64,000 nt of DNA, from assembly GCF_003097635.1 (NCBI RefSeq), contig NZ_QCZI01000013.1, positions 1 to 64,000 of the forward strand, in the 5' to 3' direction. Positions 26,951-37,013 of the stretch are shown here, one piece after another. The notes below the pieces were generated by a model. That model worked only from the letters and a program-made list of their open reading frames with translations, made no database searches and was not told where the DNA came from. Positions within the stretch are counted from its first letter, which is position 1. Every line of letters begins with the position of its first letter. Origin of the DNA: Flavobacterium psychrotolerans (lineage in GTDB: Bacteria; Bacteroidota; Bacteroidia; Flavobacteriales; Flavobacteriaceae). Made by a program: the position numbers and the translations under genes.

Positions 26951-27964
26951 ATGAAAAAAAAGTTGGAAGCAGATTTAATCAGCATTGCACACAGAATTTT
27001 AAAACTTAAAAATAAATCGGAACTCGTTCAATTGCATCAGGAAACACAAAAATTATTCGAGAAATTATCTGTTTTACGATTTGTGGAAGAAAATTTTGGA
27101 GATGTAAAACCAACTATTGGCTTGGCCGAAATCAAAAGTAAATTAGAGACTATTTTTGACACCCCGGCAGAGACACTAGAGGTTCAAGCGAACGATTCCA
27201 TCCTTGAAATTGAAGTCCCGTCTGAAACGGTGGCCGAAGTTCCAACTGAAAAATTAGAAGAAGTTCAAGAATCTCCGGAAGCAGTTGAAGAAGAAATTAG
27301 TGCCGATATTCCTGAGCCAAATGAGGTTGTAGCGGAAGAAATGGAAGAGGAAATCGTTTTGCTCCAACCGGAAAAAGAAATAGTTTCGCAATCTACCGCC
27401 ATTGAAACTCATGAAACCGCTTTTAAACCGTCATTTGAGCTGGCATTTGATTCGCAGGGAGAAGAAGCAACAGAAGAAGAAGTTGAAGAAGAGCCAGAAG
27501 CAATAGAAGAGCAAATAGAAGAAACACAAGAGCAAATAGCAGAAGAAATTAAGTTTGAGCCGAAAGAAGAAGTGAAAGAAGAGGTAAAAAGCAAGACATC
27601 CCAAATTTCTTTTGATGATTTATTAGGCGCCAATTATGCTGACCCTGTTTTTATTACTCCTGAAGAATTAGAAATAGAAAAGGCAAAGTACAAAGCAAAC
27701 GAATCCAAATTAATGTCTTTAAACGATAGTCTTTCTAAAGGGATCACCATTGGGTTAAACGACAGGATTGCCTTTATAAAACACCTTTTTGCAAACAGCA
27801 GCGAAGACTACAATCGCGTACTATCGCAATTAATCACTTTCGATACTTTTCAGGAAGCAGAAGCCTTTATCAATGATATGGTCAAGCCAGATTATCACAA
27901 TTGGGAAGGTAAAGAAGAATATGTAACCCGTTTTATGGATGTTGTGGAGAAAAGATTCTCGTAA
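26951..27964 (+). CDS. Glu-rich protein of unknown function
   Basis: 337 residues that I cannot assign. An N-terminal helical part (about 1-75, MKKKLEADLISIAHRILKLK) precedes a strongly acidic low-complexity stretch (about 75-215, runs of Glu with Val/Ile/Pro). A conserved-looking C-terminal helical domain follows (about 225-337, ISFDDLLGANYADPVF, NDRIAFIKHLFANSSEDYNR, ending YVTRFMDVVEKRF). There is no signal peptide or membrane segment. The stop codon touches the rsmI start (27964/27965), so the two are translationally coupled. That hints at a cytoplasmic role near ribosomes or translation, but this is only context. Confidence 0.75.
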   Translation: MKKKLEADLISIAHRILKLKNKSELVQLHQETQKLFEKLSVLRFVEENFGDVKPTIGLAEIKSKLETIFDTPAETLEVQANDSILEIEVPSETVAEVPTEKLEEVQESPEAVEEEISADIPEPNEVVAEEMEEEIVLLQPEKEIVSQSTAIETHETAFKPSFELAFDSQGEEATEEEVEEEPEAIEEQIEETQEQIAEEIKFEPKEEVKEEVKSKTSQISFDDLLGANYADPVFITPEELEIEKAKYKANESKLMSLNDSLSKGITIGLNDRIAFIKHLFANSSEDYNRVLSQLITFDTFQEAEAFINDMVKPDYHNWEGKEEYVTRFMDVVEKRFS

Positions 27965-28660
27965 ATGGGTAAATTATACATTGTTCCTACGCCAATAGGC
28001 AATCTCGAAGACATGACTTTTCGGGCTATTCGTATTCTCAAAGAAGTCGATTTAATTTTGGCCGAAGACACGCGTACCAGTGGTAAACTCCTGAAACATT
28101 TCGAAATTGGTACGCACATGCACAGCCATCATATGCACAACGAGCACAAAACGGTGGAGAATATCATCACTCGTTTACAAGCGGGCGAAAACATCGCCTT
28201 GATTTCGGATGCGGGAACACCTGCCATTTCCGATCCCGGATTTTTACTGACTCGCGCCTGTGTCGAAAACAAAATTGAAGTGGAATGTTTGCCTGGAGCA
28301 ACTGCTTTTGTGCCCGCACTTGTAAATAGTGGTTTGCCCAACGACAAATTTATTTTCGAAGGCTTTCTACCTGATAAAAAAGGAAGGCAAACCCGATATT
28401 TGGCTCTTGCCGAAGAAACCCGAACCATGATTTTATACGTTTCCCCTCATAAATTAGTAAAAACATTAGGGGAATTTATTACTTATTTTGGCGAAGACCG
28501 ACAAATTTGCGTTTCCAGAGAATTGTCTAAACTCCACGAAGAAAATGTTCGCGGAACAGTTCGAGAAGTGTTGACCCATTTTGAAAAAAATGCGCCAAGG
28601 GGTGAAATTGTGGTTGTTGTTGGCGGGAAAACAATGGTAAAAGAAAATAAAAAAATCTAA
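27965..28660 (+). CDS. rsmI: 16S rRNA (cytidine1402-2'-O)-methyltransferase
   Basis: 231 residues, a tetrapyrrole-methylase-fold enzyme that 2'-O-methylates C1402 in the 30S decoding centre. Diagnostic motifs are KLYIVPTPIGNLEDMTFRAI at the N-terminus, AEDTRTSGKLL (about 35), LISDAGTPAISDPGF (about 78) and CLPGATAFVPAL (about 103). The enzyme lacks the C-terminal extension seen in the E. coli protein (286 residues), as usual in Bacteroidetes. It starts immediately after the previous gene. Confidence 0.95.
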   Translation: MGKLYIVPTPIGNLEDMTFRAIRILKEVDLILAEDTRTSGKLLKHFEIGTHMHSHHMHNEHKTVENIITRLQAGENIALISDAGTPAISDPGFLLTRACVENKIEVECLPGATAFVPALVNSGLPNDKFIFEGFLPDKKGRQTRYLALAEETRTMILYVSPHKLVKTLGEFITYFGEDRQICVSRELSKLHEENVRGTVREVLTHFEKNAPRGEIVVVVGGKTMVKENKKI

Positions 28661-28676
28661 AAATAGAATAAAATCG

Positions 28677-29024
28677 ATGAAAATAACGTCCTTTTTAGAA
28701 AAATTAAAACAAACACCAGAAGCTATAACCTTTGCAGAAACCATCGCCGTTATTGAGGAAAATTATGATTTCACTCCAACTCCTTTCTACAATGGTGCCC
28801 AACACAATGCCGCAGGAGAAAACTCGGGTTCTTGTAAATTATTTGCTTTTGCACAATTGCAAAACTTATCTCAGCCAGAAACTTTAGCTTGTTTTGGAGC
28901 CTATTATTTTGAAGATGTATTGGGAGATCCTGAAGGAACAAACCACCAAAACATCCGTAATTTTATAAAAACAGGATGGCATGGAATCCAATTTGAAGAA
29001 GAAGCTTTGGTTTTGAAAGCATAA
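28677..29024 (+). CDS. HopJ-family protein
   Basis: 115 residues matching the HopJ type III effector family by wording (TPEAITFAETIAVIEENYDF, FYNGAQHNAAGENSGSCKLFA, FKDVLGDPEGT-like segment). The family name comes from a Pseudomonas effector, but homologues are widespread in bacteria without type III secretion, including this phylum. There is no sign of a type III system here, so an intracellular housekeeping role is more likely. It lies 16 bases after rsmI. Confidence 0.85.
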   Translation: MKITSFLEKLKQTPEAITFAETIAVIEENYDFTPTPFYNGAQHNAAGENSGSCKLFAFAQLQNLSQPETLACFGAYYFEDVLGDPEGTNHQNIRNFIKTGWHGIQFEEEALVLKA

Positions 29025-29050
29025 TTAAAACAGTAGATTTAACAATTCAA

Positions 29051-29115
29051 CATTACTAGGAACGAAGCAATTACAAAATCGGAATAAAATCTTTGCGACC
29101 TAGCGTCTTTGCGGC
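29051..29115. repeat. Dispersed short repeats (CATTxCxAGGAACGAAGCAAT and CTTTGCG types)
   Basis: The gap between hopJ and ade holds a block like CATTGCGAGGAACGAAGCAAT (29051-29071), also recognisable at 44063-44092. It also holds a block with repeated CTTTGCG (29090-29114), similar to 45625-45668 and 60424-60575. Both are short non-coding repeats that recur between genes here. Confidence 0.55.
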
Positions 29116-30740
29116 TAATTTTCCACTTCCAAATCCACAAACGAAAACGTATTCCCACTAAACAATCCTTTATCGGATAATTTCAAATCAGGAATTACCA
29201 ATAGCGCCATAAATGAAAGTGTCATAAAGGGCGCTCTTAAATTGCTTCCCAATGATTTTGCCATAGCATCAATTTCTTCATATAATTTTCCTGCTACCCA
29301 ACCGTTTTGGTCGCTCATGATTCCGGCAACGGGTAAGGCTAAAGATTTGTTTTCGGTACCATTTACAGCACAGATTCCGCCAGTATTTTTTATAATTAGA
29401 TTTACGGCATTACAAATTTCTTCGTCAGAAGTTCCCACAACCACAATATTATGACAATCGTGCGCTACAGAACTGGCAATGGCACCCTTTTTTAATCCAA
29501 AATTTTTGATGAAAGCCACAGCGGGTTTTACATTTTGATAGCGATTAACAACGGCCATTTTAAGCACATCATTTTCGATATCTGAAATAATATTACCTTC
29601 TTTAATTAATGGTTTGCTATGAATTTCATTAGTAATCAGTTGTCCTTCTAATGCTTCAATTACTCTTATTTTTGTTCCCGAACCAGAAACTTTAAAATCA
29701 CCAATCTCTTTTTCGCTAATATTAAAATTATTTGGGGTTTCAAACAGAACATGTTTCACAAATGATTCCCCATTTTCTGCAACTAATTCACCTTCAATAT
29801 AGGTTTGCAATACTTTAAAATTAACCAAATCTTCTACTACTATAAAGTCGGCAGCATCATTTTCGTTTAGTAAACCTACATCCATTTTATAATGATGTAC
29901 AGGGTTAACACAAGCCGCTTGCAAGACTTTAAAAATATCCATGCCTTTTGCAACTGCTCGGGCACAAAGCAAATTAATATGGCCTAAAATCAAATCATCT
30001 GGATGCTTATCATCGGAACAAAACATCATATTTCCATAGTGTTCCGGAAGCAAATCAATCAAAGCATTGAAATTTTTTGCAGCACTTCCTTCTCGAATAA
30101 TTACTTTCATTCCAAGGCTTAATTTTTCCTGAGCTTCCTCAAAAGTAAAACATTCATGATCGGTAGTAATTCCTGCGGAAATATATTTTTTTACGGGTTC
30201 ACCACGCAATCCTGGCGCATGACCATCAACCGGTTTTTCAAAATGTTTCGCCCATTGTATTTTTTTCAATACTTCTTCATCATCAAACAAAACACCTGGA
30301 TAATTCATCATTTCGGCTAGATAATAAATATCTGGCGAAGCCATTAATTCTTTGATTCCTTCAGAGTCAATAATGGCTCCTGCGGTTTCAAAATTGGTTG
30401 CAGGAACGCAAGAAGGTGCGCCAAAATGAAATTTTAACGGCACTTTTTTACTGTTTTCAATCATGTAATACACGCCGTCCTTTCCTAAAACATTCGCTAT
30501 TTCATGGGGGTCAGAAATAGTAGCTACGGTTCCGTGAAGCACTGCAATTTTAGCAAATTCTGAAGGGACAAGCATCGAACTCTCAATATGGATGTGCGCA
30601 TCTATAAAACCTGGAAGAATATAGTTTTTAACCCCATGTTCTTTTTCGATAATAGAAGTAATTTTTCCGTTTTCGACCGTAATTTCGCCTGCGTAAATGC
30701 GTTGATTTTTGATATCTACAATTTGTCCTTGAATTTGCAT
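29115..30740 (-). CDS. ade: Adenine deaminase
   Basis: 541 residues from ATG 30740; a TTG 36 bases upstream is less likely. It converts adenine to hypoxanthine in purine salvage. It is an amidohydrolase with the metal motif [14 protein letters not shown] (about 50-63), [10 protein letters not shown], and a catalytic region CSDDKHPDD (about 260). The C-terminal adenine-deaminase domain includes [15 protein letters not shown]. It stands alone on the minus strand between short repeats and recJ. Confidence 0.94.
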   Translation of the reverse strand: MQIQGQIVDIKNQRIYAGEITVENGKITSIIEKEHGVKNYILPGFIDAHIHIESSMLVPSEFAKIAVLHGTVATISDPHEIANVLGKDGVYYMIENSKKVPLKFHFGAPSCVPATNFETAGAIIDSEGIKELMASPDIYYLAEMMNYPGVLFDDEEVLKKIQWAKHFEKPVDGHAPGLRGEPVKKYISAGITTDHECFTFEEAQEKLSLGMKVIIREGSAAKNFNALIDLLPEHYGNMMFCSDDKHPDDLILGHINLLCARAVAKGMDIFKVLQAACVNPVHHYKMDVGLLNENDAADFIVVEDLVNFKVLQTYIEGELVAENGESFVKHVLFETPNNFNISEKEIGDFKVSGSGTKIRVIEALEGQLITNEIHSKPLIKEGNIISDIENDVLKMAVVNRYQNVKPAVAFIKNFGLKKGAIASSVAHDCHNIVVVGTSDEEICNAVNLIIKNTGGICAVNGTENKSLALPVAGIMSDQNGWVAGKLYEEIDAMAKSLGSNLRAPFMTLSFMALLVIPDLKLSDKGLFSGNTFSFVDLEVEN

Positions 30741-30828
30741 GTAATAGATGTTTTGAAAAAATAATTGGAGGCACAAGGAACGAATTTTTTTTGGATTTAT
30801 AAATTCCAGTCTGTTAATTTATAATTGA

Positions 30829-30861
30829 TTGGCACACTTTTAAAAATTTATAGTAAATTTG
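30829..30861 (+). promoter_or_regulatory. Promoter of recJ
   Basis: TTG at 30829-30831, 22-base spacer, TAAATTTG at 30854-30861, 34 bases before the recJ ATG. Confidence 0.55.
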
Positions 30862-30894
30862 AGAATCATTTTATACACCATACAAATCTAATTT

Positions 30895-32601
30895 ATGCGC
30901 TGGACTATCAAACCCATTCCCAAACCCGAAAAGACAAAACAACTCGTTGAAGCTTTAAAAGTTGACCCTTTTATTGCGCAATTGCTTGTGCAACGTGGTG
31001 TAGAAACCTATGAAGAAGCACGACAATTTTTTCGTCCAACATTAAACGATTTGCATAATCCGTATTTGATGAAAGATATGGATAAAGCCGTGGATCGCAT
31101 TGAGAAAGCAATACAGAATGAGGAAAATATTCTTGTTTTTGGCGATTATGATGTGGACGGAACCACAGCTGTTTCGCTAGTTTCTTCTTATCTAAAAACG
31201 TTTTATCCCAACGTAGCGACTTATATTCCTGATCGTTATGATGAAGGTTACGGTATTTCTTTTAAAGGAATTGACTTTGCCAGCGACAATGATTTTTCTT
31301 TGATTATTGCCTTAGATTGTGGTATCAAATCTATAAATCATGTGACTTACGCCAAAGAGCGAAATATTGATTTCATTATCTGTGATCACCACCGACCTGG
31401 AGAATTTTTACCTGAGGCAATTGCAGTTCTTGACCCAAAAAGAGACGATTGTACTTATCCGTATGACGAATTGTGTGGTTGTGGCATTGGCTTTAAACTA
31501 ATACAGGCTTTAGGCGTAAACAGAAACCAAACCATAGAGGATTTCATTCCGTATTTAGATTTGGTTGCTACGGCAATTGCAGCAGATATTGTTCCAATGA
31601 CGGGTGAAAATCGAATTTTAGCCTATTTTGGATTGCAAGTGATTAATGCCGAACCAAGACCTGGAATTAAGGCATTGATCCATCAAATAAAAAAACAAAC
31701 CCTAGACATTACCGATGTCGTTTTTATAATTGCTCCCAGAATTAATGCGGCGGGAAGGATTAAACACGGCAATCATGCAGTAGAATTATTGACAGAATTT
31801 GATTTTGAGCAAGCCCAACAATTTGCATCTGAAATTGAACAATACAATTCAGACCGAAAAGATTTAGACAAACAAATTACCAAAGAAGCGCTCTTGCAAA
31901 TTGAAGAAAATCAAGAAAAAGAACGATTTACTACGGTTGTTTTTCAGGAAAATTGGCATAAAGGGGTAATTGGCATCGTAGCTTCTCGGTTAATAGAAAC
32001 CTATTATAGACCCACCTTAGTTTTTACAAAAAGTGGCGATTTTTATGCTGCATCTGCTCGTTCAGTTTCGGGTTTTGATGTGTATAATGCTTTAGAAGCT
32101 TGTTCAGAATATCTGGAGCAATTTGGTGGTCACATGTATGCTGCGGGTATGACTTTGAAGCCTGAAAATTATGAAAATTTTAAAGCGGCTTTCGAAAAAG
32201 TGGTTCAACAAACCATTCATCCTGATCTTTTAACTCCAGAAATCACGATTGATACCGAGATTAATTTTACCGATATTACGCCAAAATTAACTCGGATATT
32301 AAAGCAATTCGAACCCTTTGGCCCGCTAAACATGACACCTGTTTTTTTAACCAAAAAGGCTCGGGATACGGGTTACGGGAAACCGCTGGGCCAAGAAAAC
32401 GAACATTTAAAACTTTTCATAAAGCAAAATAACTCGGAGGGAATTCCGGCTATTGGGTTTGGATTAGGAAACAAATTGGAAGTCATTAAAGACGGACGTC
32501 CCTTTGATATAGTGTATTCTATTGATGAAAACGAATGGAACGGAAAAGTAAGTTTGCAATTAAGATTGAGGGGTATTATACCCAACGAGAATTATGAATA
32601 A
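30895..32601 (+). CDS. recJ: Single-stranded-DNA-specific 5'-3' exonuclease RecJ
   Basis: 568 residues. DHH phosphoesterase motifs are VFGDYDVDGTTAV (about 81), IALDCGIKS (about 140) and IICDHHRPGE (about 160). The DHHA1 domain carries GVIGIVASRL and FGGHMYAAGMTL (about 415), and an OB-like C-terminal domain follows. It resects 5' ends in recombination and repair. Convergent with the TonB receptor gene, with only 17 bases between stops and no visible hairpin. Confidence 0.96.
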   Translation: MRWTIKPIPKPEKTKQLVEALKVDPFIAQLLVQRGVETYEEARQFFRPTLNDLHNPYLMKDMDKAVDRIEKAIQNEENILVFGDYDVDGTTAVSLVSSYLKTFYPNVATYIPDRYDEGYGISFKGIDFASDNDFSLIIALDCGIKSINHVTYAKERNIDFIICDHHRPGEFLPEAIAVLDPKRDDCTYPYDELCGCGIGFKLIQALGVNRNQTIEDFIPYLDLVATAIAADIVPMTGENRILAYFGLQVINAEPRPGIKALIHQIKKQTLDITDVVFIIAPRINAAGRIKHGNHAVELLTEFDFEQAQQFASEIEQYNSDRKDLDKQITKEALLQIEENQEKERFTTVVFQENWHKGVIGIVASRLIETYYRPTLVFTKSGDFYAASARSVSGFDVYNALEACSEYLEQFGGHMYAAGMTLKPENYENFKAAFEKVVQQTIHPDLLTPEITIDTEINFTDITPKLTRILKQFEPFGPLNMTPVFLTKKARDTGYGKPLGQENEHLKLFIKQNNSEGIPAIGFGLGNKLEVIKDGRPFDIVYSIDENEWNGKVSLQLRLRGIIPNENYE

Positions 32602-32618
32602 TTTCAAATTTTACTTTT

Positions 32619-34826
32619 TTACATGTCAAATAGAACTCCTAAAACAATGTCTCTTCCAATATTGGGTACCCCATCCGTCTTCAATCTTGATAAATGAGCG
32701 ATATAGGATTTATTGAAAATATTATTCCCATTAAGATTGATGTCAAAAACGGTTTTTCCTAATTTTACTTTTCCGCCAAAGCCAATATTTACCAAAGTAT
32801 ATCCATTTGATTTGGTTTCAAAACCACTCACATTATTTTGATGGAAAGTGTTCGACACATTTAACGTTGCAAAACCATCTGACAACCCATTTTTGATATT
32901 GAATTCCGTCCGAATTGTATTGTTCCAGTTGTTTGCAGGAATCAAAGGCAAGTAATCGCCATTTTGTTTTTGGCCCGTTACGGTTTCAAAACTACTTTCA
33001 AAATGCAACCAATCTAACGGATGCGGATGAAAATGCAACCCCATTTCACCACCATACAATTTGGCATTATTCTGTATATAATCAAAAACGACATTGTTCG
33101 CTATCACTGCTCCAGTTGGCGAAGTATAAATGTAATTATTTATATGATTGTAAAATCCGTTTGCGAAAAATTCAAAATGGCTGTTTTTGTATTCTAAATT
33201 CAAATCGGACTGTACGTTTTGCTCCGTTTTCAGTTCGTTATTCCCTATTTCATACCGATTGGTTCCTTCATGAACGCCATTTGAAGTTAATTCAGCCAAA
33301 TTGGGAGACCGAAATCCGGATGCTAAATTCAAACGCAAAGTCAAATTGTCTTTCAAGTTGGTTTTATAACCCATCGATGCGTTAAAACTATGAAAGGTTT
33401 TATTGATGGCTTGAAACGACCCTTCTTCACCAACAATTCCGTGGCTTTCGCTTTCAATTGCTCTATTGTCAAAACGCAATCCAGCCTGAATCACATTCGA
33501 CTTCCAATCGTAATTACCCGTTCCAAAAATTCCAAAATCATTGGTTATGGCATCCGGAATTAAATATTCTTCTCCAGCGTTTTTATTTGTTTGGTGCATG
33601 CCTTGAATTCCGACAATCGTTTCTACTTTGCCTAATTTGGGCAAATGGTACTTGGCATCATAGTTAAAGGTTTTCAACTTCATGTGCAAAATAGCAACAT
33701 CACTATCTTCAAACTCGCTTCTGTCATTGGCAATGTACCCCAAATCAACATCTAATTTTGAGTTTTGAAAAAAGAAAATAGTATTCAAACTCCATAAATT
33801 ATTGTAAACGCCCTGTTTGGGATACGTTGTTTTTTTGCTTGTGGATTGTTTGTCTATTCCGTTTTCAGGGATTCCTAAATCGAGTTTGTTGAAATTGTAT
33901 CTCAGGACGCTTGAAAATTTGGCATCACTATATCCAATTCCGGTTTTGAAATCACTTTCGTTATATCGGGTGTTAGTCACTCGGTTTTTACCAGGAATAG
34001 TATAATCGGAATGTGTATTATAACTTCCCCGGGCCAAGAATTTCCATTTTTCGGATGATGTTTTCAGTCCCAATGAGGAATTGCTTCCTAAAGTGTTAGA
34101 AAATATTTTTTGACTGAAATTGGCTTTGAAAGTATGGGCATTAGCAAACTTTTCGGGATTAAAATACAACACGCCGCCCAACGCATCCGAACCATAAAGC
34201 AAGGAAGCGGGGCCCTTTATGACTTCGACACTTTCTATTCCGGAATCATTTAAACCCAAGCCGTGTTCATCTCCAAATTGTTGATTTTCCATGCGAACCC
34301 CTTGTGAATAAACCAAAACGCGATTGCCACTCAAGCCTCGAATAACAGGTTTCCCGATAGACGTACCCGTAGAAACCTGAGCAACTCCAGGAATGGTTGC
34401 CAATCCTTCAATTAGGGAGGAAGTTCCTTTTTGTTGTAGGGATTTCATGGTTTCGTGTTCTACTTTCATTACGTTTTGCGATTGCAATTTATTGAAAGCT
34501 GTAGAAACGATGACTTCATCCATCTGGAATATGGTTTCTTCGAGAATGACGTTTAAAATGGTTTCTTTCTGCTGAATATTTAGCGTTGTATATTGTGTGT
34601 TATATCCTCCAAAAACAAAGGATAATTTAACGGTTCCGTTGGGCAAATTATTAAAGGTGTAATTGCCATTTTCATCCGTGACAGTTCCCTTATGCAAATC
34701 GGCAACAAATACAGAAACGCCTTTTATTGGTTGGCTTTTGCTATCGGTTACCGTTCCCGAAATTGAATTTTGTGCCTGAATTAATGTTGAAGAACCTAAT
34801 AGTATTGCAAGTATGATATTTTTCAT
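32619..34826 (-). CDS. TonB-dependent outer-membrane receptor
   Basis: 735 residues. Signal peptide (STLIQAQ), then a carboxypeptidase-regulatory-like beta sandwich (about 20-105, SGTVTDSKSQPIKGVSVFV), a plug (about 115-225, TIPGVAQVSTGTSIGKPVIRGLSGNRVLVY, given in separate motifs RGLSGNR and GPASLLYGSDALGG) and a 22-strand beta barrel ending in an aromatic-type terminus (GVLFDM). It imports a scarce nutrient with TonB/ExbBD energy. The adjacent His/Cys-rich protein upstream suggests a metal or metal complex rather than a sugar; no SusD partner is present. Substrate uncertain. Confidence 0.92.
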   Translation of the reverse strand: MKNIILAILLGSSTLIQAQNSISGTVTDSKSQPIKGVSVFVADLHKGTVTDENGNYTFNNLPNGTVKLSFVFGGYNTQYTTLNIQQKETILNVILEETIFQMDEVIVSTAFNKLQSQNVMKVEHETMKSLQQKGTSSLIEGLATIPGVAQVSTGTSIGKPVIRGLSGNRVLVYSQGVRMENQQFGDEHGLGLNDSGIESVEVIKGPASLLYGSDALGGVLYFNPEKFANAHTFKANFSQKIFSNTLGSNSSLGLKTSSEKWKFLARGSYNTHSDYTIPGKNRVTNTRYNESDFKTGIGYSDAKFSSVLRYNFNKLDLGIPENGIDKQSTSKKTTYPKQGVYNNLWSLNTIFFFQNSKLDVDLGYIANDRSEFEDSDVAILHMKLKTFNYDAKYHLPKLGKVETIVGIQGMHQTNKNAGEEYLIPDAITNDFGIFGTGNYDWKSNVIQAGLRFDNRAIESESHGIVGEEGSFQAINKTFHSFNASMGYKTNLKDNLTLRLNLASGFRSPNLAELTSNGVHEGTNRYEIGNNELKTEQNVQSDLNLEYKNSHFEFFANGFYNHINNYIYTSPTGAVIANNVVFDYIQNNAKLYGGEMGLHFHPHPLDWLHFESSFETVTGQKQNGDYLPLIPANNWNNTIRTEFNIKNGLSDGFATLNVSNTFHQNNVSGFETKSNGYTLVNIGFGGKVKLGKTVFDINLNGNNIFNKSYIAHLSRLKTDGVPNIGRDIVLGVLFDM

Positions 34827-34898
34827 TATAATTAATTTATTGTTAAATATGATTTTGTTCCTTCCAAAATGAATTTTAGAAGAGGCAATAGAAATGAT

Positions 34899-35249
34899 TT
34901 ATACAATAAAATATGGTGGGGGACCGCGGAGTGAATTGGAATTGCCTGAAAAAGATACAATCAGCTCATCAATATTTCGTAAAGATTTTTTTTTCTGAAA
35001 AGTAAGTAGCGGTTGAAATGTGAAAATTTCTGAAGAAATGAAGCTGCTAAAAGTAAATTCGCAAGCAAAACAATGGTCTAAATGGTGATGCTGATGTGTA
35101 ATTTCGGCATTCGAATGGTATTCATGAAGACATTGTTTTTCTGTTCGTAGCTTTGCGAAATGACCATAAGAGTCTATGGATTGAAACAGTATTGAGAACA
35201 ATACGGCAACCGTCAATACCCAATTTAGTCCTACGAGTTTCTTTTTCAT
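34899..35249 (-). CDS. Small exported His/Cys-rich protein next to the TonB receptor
   Basis: 116 residues, unassigned. An N-terminal hydrophobic segment (LNWVLTVAVLFSILFQ) suggests export or anchoring. A His-rich stretch (HEYHSNAEITHQHHHLDH) is followed at once by CFAC, a likely metal site, and the C-terminus ends RGPPPYFIV. Short proteins with a His/Cys cluster and a terminal R-G/A-P-P motif occur next to TonB receptors for metals in this phylum; I recall this only in general terms. It is upstream of the receptor by 72 bases on the same strand, so the two probably form one unit. Confidence 0.7.
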   Translation of the reverse strand: MKKKLVGLNWVLTVAVLFSILFQSIDSYGHFAKLRTEKQCLHEYHSNAEITHQHHHLDHCFACEFTFSSFISSEIFTFQPLLTFQKKKSLRNIDELIVSFSGNSNSLRGPPPYFIV

Positions 35250-35278
35250 TCCTTACAAAAGTACGAAACGAACAAAAG

Positions 35279-35328
35279 AAATCCGTTTGTTTTAACAAAA
35301 ATTGGGATTTGCTAAAACAAACGGATTT
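35279..35328 (-). terminator. Terminator of asd
   Basis: 16-bp perfect inverted repeat AAATCCGTTTGTTTTA / TAAAACAAACGGATTT with an 18-base loop, 18 bases after the asd stop on the minus strand, followed by a T-rich stretch. Confidence 0.8.
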
Positions 35329-35346
35329 GAATTGTGTATTTAACTT

Positions 35347-36336
35347 TTATACCAAGTGATTCGCCACTAAATACTCCGCTATTTGAATCGTATTTGTAGC
35401 AGCTCCTTTTCGTAAATTGTCGGCAACAATCCACATATTTAATGTGTTAGCTTGGCTTTCGTCGCGGCGAATTCTTCCCACAAAAACGTCATTTTTGCCT
35501 TCTGCATATCTTGGCATCGGATAGGTAAATGTATCTAAATTGTCTTGTACCACAACTCCATCGGTATGATGAAGAATATTTCGTACTTCGGCAACATCAA
35601 AATCATTGCTAAACTCCACATTTACGGCTTCGCTATGTCCGCCAACAACTGGAACTCTAACTGCAGTAGCGGTTACTGCTATACTACTGTCGCCTAATAT
35701 TTTTTTGGTTTCATTAGACAATTTCATTTCTTCTTTGGTGTATCCATTAACTTCAAAACTATCGCACTGCGGAATACAGTTTCTATTGATTTTATATTTA
35801 TAAACCATGTCCCCTTCAATACCCGCACATTCGTTTTCAAATTGTTGAACCGCTTTTACACCAGTTCCAGTGATGGATTGATAGGTTGAAACCACCACAC
35901 GTTTGATATTGTATTTTTTATGCAAAGGGGCTAAAGCCAATACCATTTGGATAGTAGAACAGTTAGGATTAGCGATTATTTTATCGTCTTTTGTTAATTC
36001 ATTCGCATTTATTTCTGGAACGATTAATTTTTTCGAAGGATCCATTCTCCATGCTGATGAGTTGTCGATAACGGTTGTTCCCGCTGCAGCAAATTTTGGC
36101 GCCCAGTCTAAGGAGGTATGTCCTCCGGCCGAAAAAACGGCGATTTCCGGTTTCATGTCTACCGCAGTTTGTAAACCAACTACAGTGTGTTTTTGTCCTT
36201 TGAATTCGATTACTTTTCCCACTGATTTTTCAGATGCCACTAGAATTAATTCTGTGTACGGAAAGTTTCTCTCTTCTAATACTTTTAACATTATTTCACC
36301 AACCATTCCGGTTGCCCCTACAACTGCAATTTTCAT
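35347..36336 (-). CDS. asd: Aspartate-semialdehyde dehydrogenase
   Basis: 329 residues from ATG 36336; a longer frame to 36402 adds an unrelated hydrophobic leader and is rejected. It reduces aspartyl phosphate to aspartate semialdehyde (lysine, threonine, methionine and diaminopimelate synthesis). NADPH-binding MKIAVVGATGMVGEIM at the N-terminus, catalytic Cys in ANPNCSTIQM (about 128), and VPVVGGHSEAV with the catalytic His (about 240). It is followed by its own terminator. Confidence 0.95.
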   Translation of the reverse strand: MKIAVVGATGMVGEIMLKVLEERNFPYTELILVASEKSVGKVIEFKGQKHTVVGLQTAVDMKPEIAVFSAGGHTSLDWAPKFAAAGTTVIDNSSAWRMDPSKKLIVPEINANELTKDDKIIANPNCSTIQMVLALAPLHKKYNIKRVVVSTYQSITGTGVKAVQQFENECAGIEGDMVYKYKINRNCIPQCDSFEVNGYTKEEMKLSNETKKILGDSSIAVTATAVRVPVVGGHSEAVNVEFSNDFDVAEVRNILHHTDGVVVQDNLDTFTYPMPRYAEGKNDVFVGRIRRDESQANTLNMWIVADNLRKGAATNTIQIAEYLVANHLV

Positions 36337-36451
36337 ACTATATTTTTTAATATTATAATTTATTTTGAGAAGCAAAAGTAAGTAATATCCAAACCAAAAC
36401 AATCGACCTCACAAAAAATAACAAAATGTTATATTTGTAACAAATAAAAAA

Positions 36452-36469
36452 CCACGTATTTTAACGTGG
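36452..36469 (-). terminator. Terminator of mscL
   Basis: CCACGT / ACGTGG stem with a 6-base loop, followed on the minus strand by TTTTTTATTTG, 30 bases after the mscL stop. Confidence 0.75.
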
Positions 36470-36499
36470 CTTGGTTACAAAATAGTATTATTATGTAAA

Positions 36500-36916
36500 T
36501 TACTTTTTCAATAAATCCCTTATTTGAGTTAGCAACTCTTCTTGGGAAGGTCCGGCTGGTGCAACGGGTTTCGCTTCTTCTTTCTTTTTTGCTTTTTCGG
36601 CCGCTCTTAAAACAATAAAGATGAAAAATGAAATGATGACGAAATTAATTATGGCTTGAACCAAATTCCCATAAGTAATTACAGCCGCTCCGGCTTCCTT
36701 TGCCTTAGCTAAATTTTCATAACTGTTTCCATCAAGGGTTACGAATTTTTTAGTAAAATCGATACCGCCAGTTAGTAAACCTACAATAGGCATGATGACA
36801 TCATCAACTGCGGAGCCAACAATTTTACCAAAAGCACCACCAATAACCACGGCAGTTGCTAAGCTTAATACATCACCTTTCATTAAAGATGCCTTAAAAT
36901 CTCCAAAAAATCCCAT
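36500..36916 (-). CDS. mscL: Large-conductance mechanosensitive channel
   Basis: 138 residues. N-terminal [22 protein letters not shown] leads into TM1 with [22 protein letters not shown] periplasmic loop (about 50-80) and TM2 ([17 protein letters not shown]) precede the cytoplasmic charged helix. It opens on hypo-osmotic shock to release solutes. Single gene with its own terminator. Confidence 0.96.
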   Translation of the reverse strand: MGFFGDFKASLMKGDVLSLATAVVIGGAFGKIVGSAVDDVIMPIVGLLTGGIDFTKKFVTLDGNSYENLAKAKEAGAAVITYGNLVQAIINFVIISFFIFIVLRAAEKAKKKEEAKPVAPAGPSQEELLTQIRDLLKK

Positions 36917-37013
36917 AATTAATTGTTTTTTAGGTTAAAAATCGCTTGTTAATTAGAGCTAATTTAGTAAAAAAAATAACACAATTATAGGTTACAGCTA
37001 AAAACAACTAAAA

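Noticed and set aside
28677..29024. Type III effector suggested by the HopJ family name
   Set aside because: The family occurs in many bacteria without type III secretion and no such system is in the window.
34827..35346. Riboswitch before the TonB receptor or asd
   Set aside because: The only strong structure is the asd terminator; no conserved riboswitch core was recognised.
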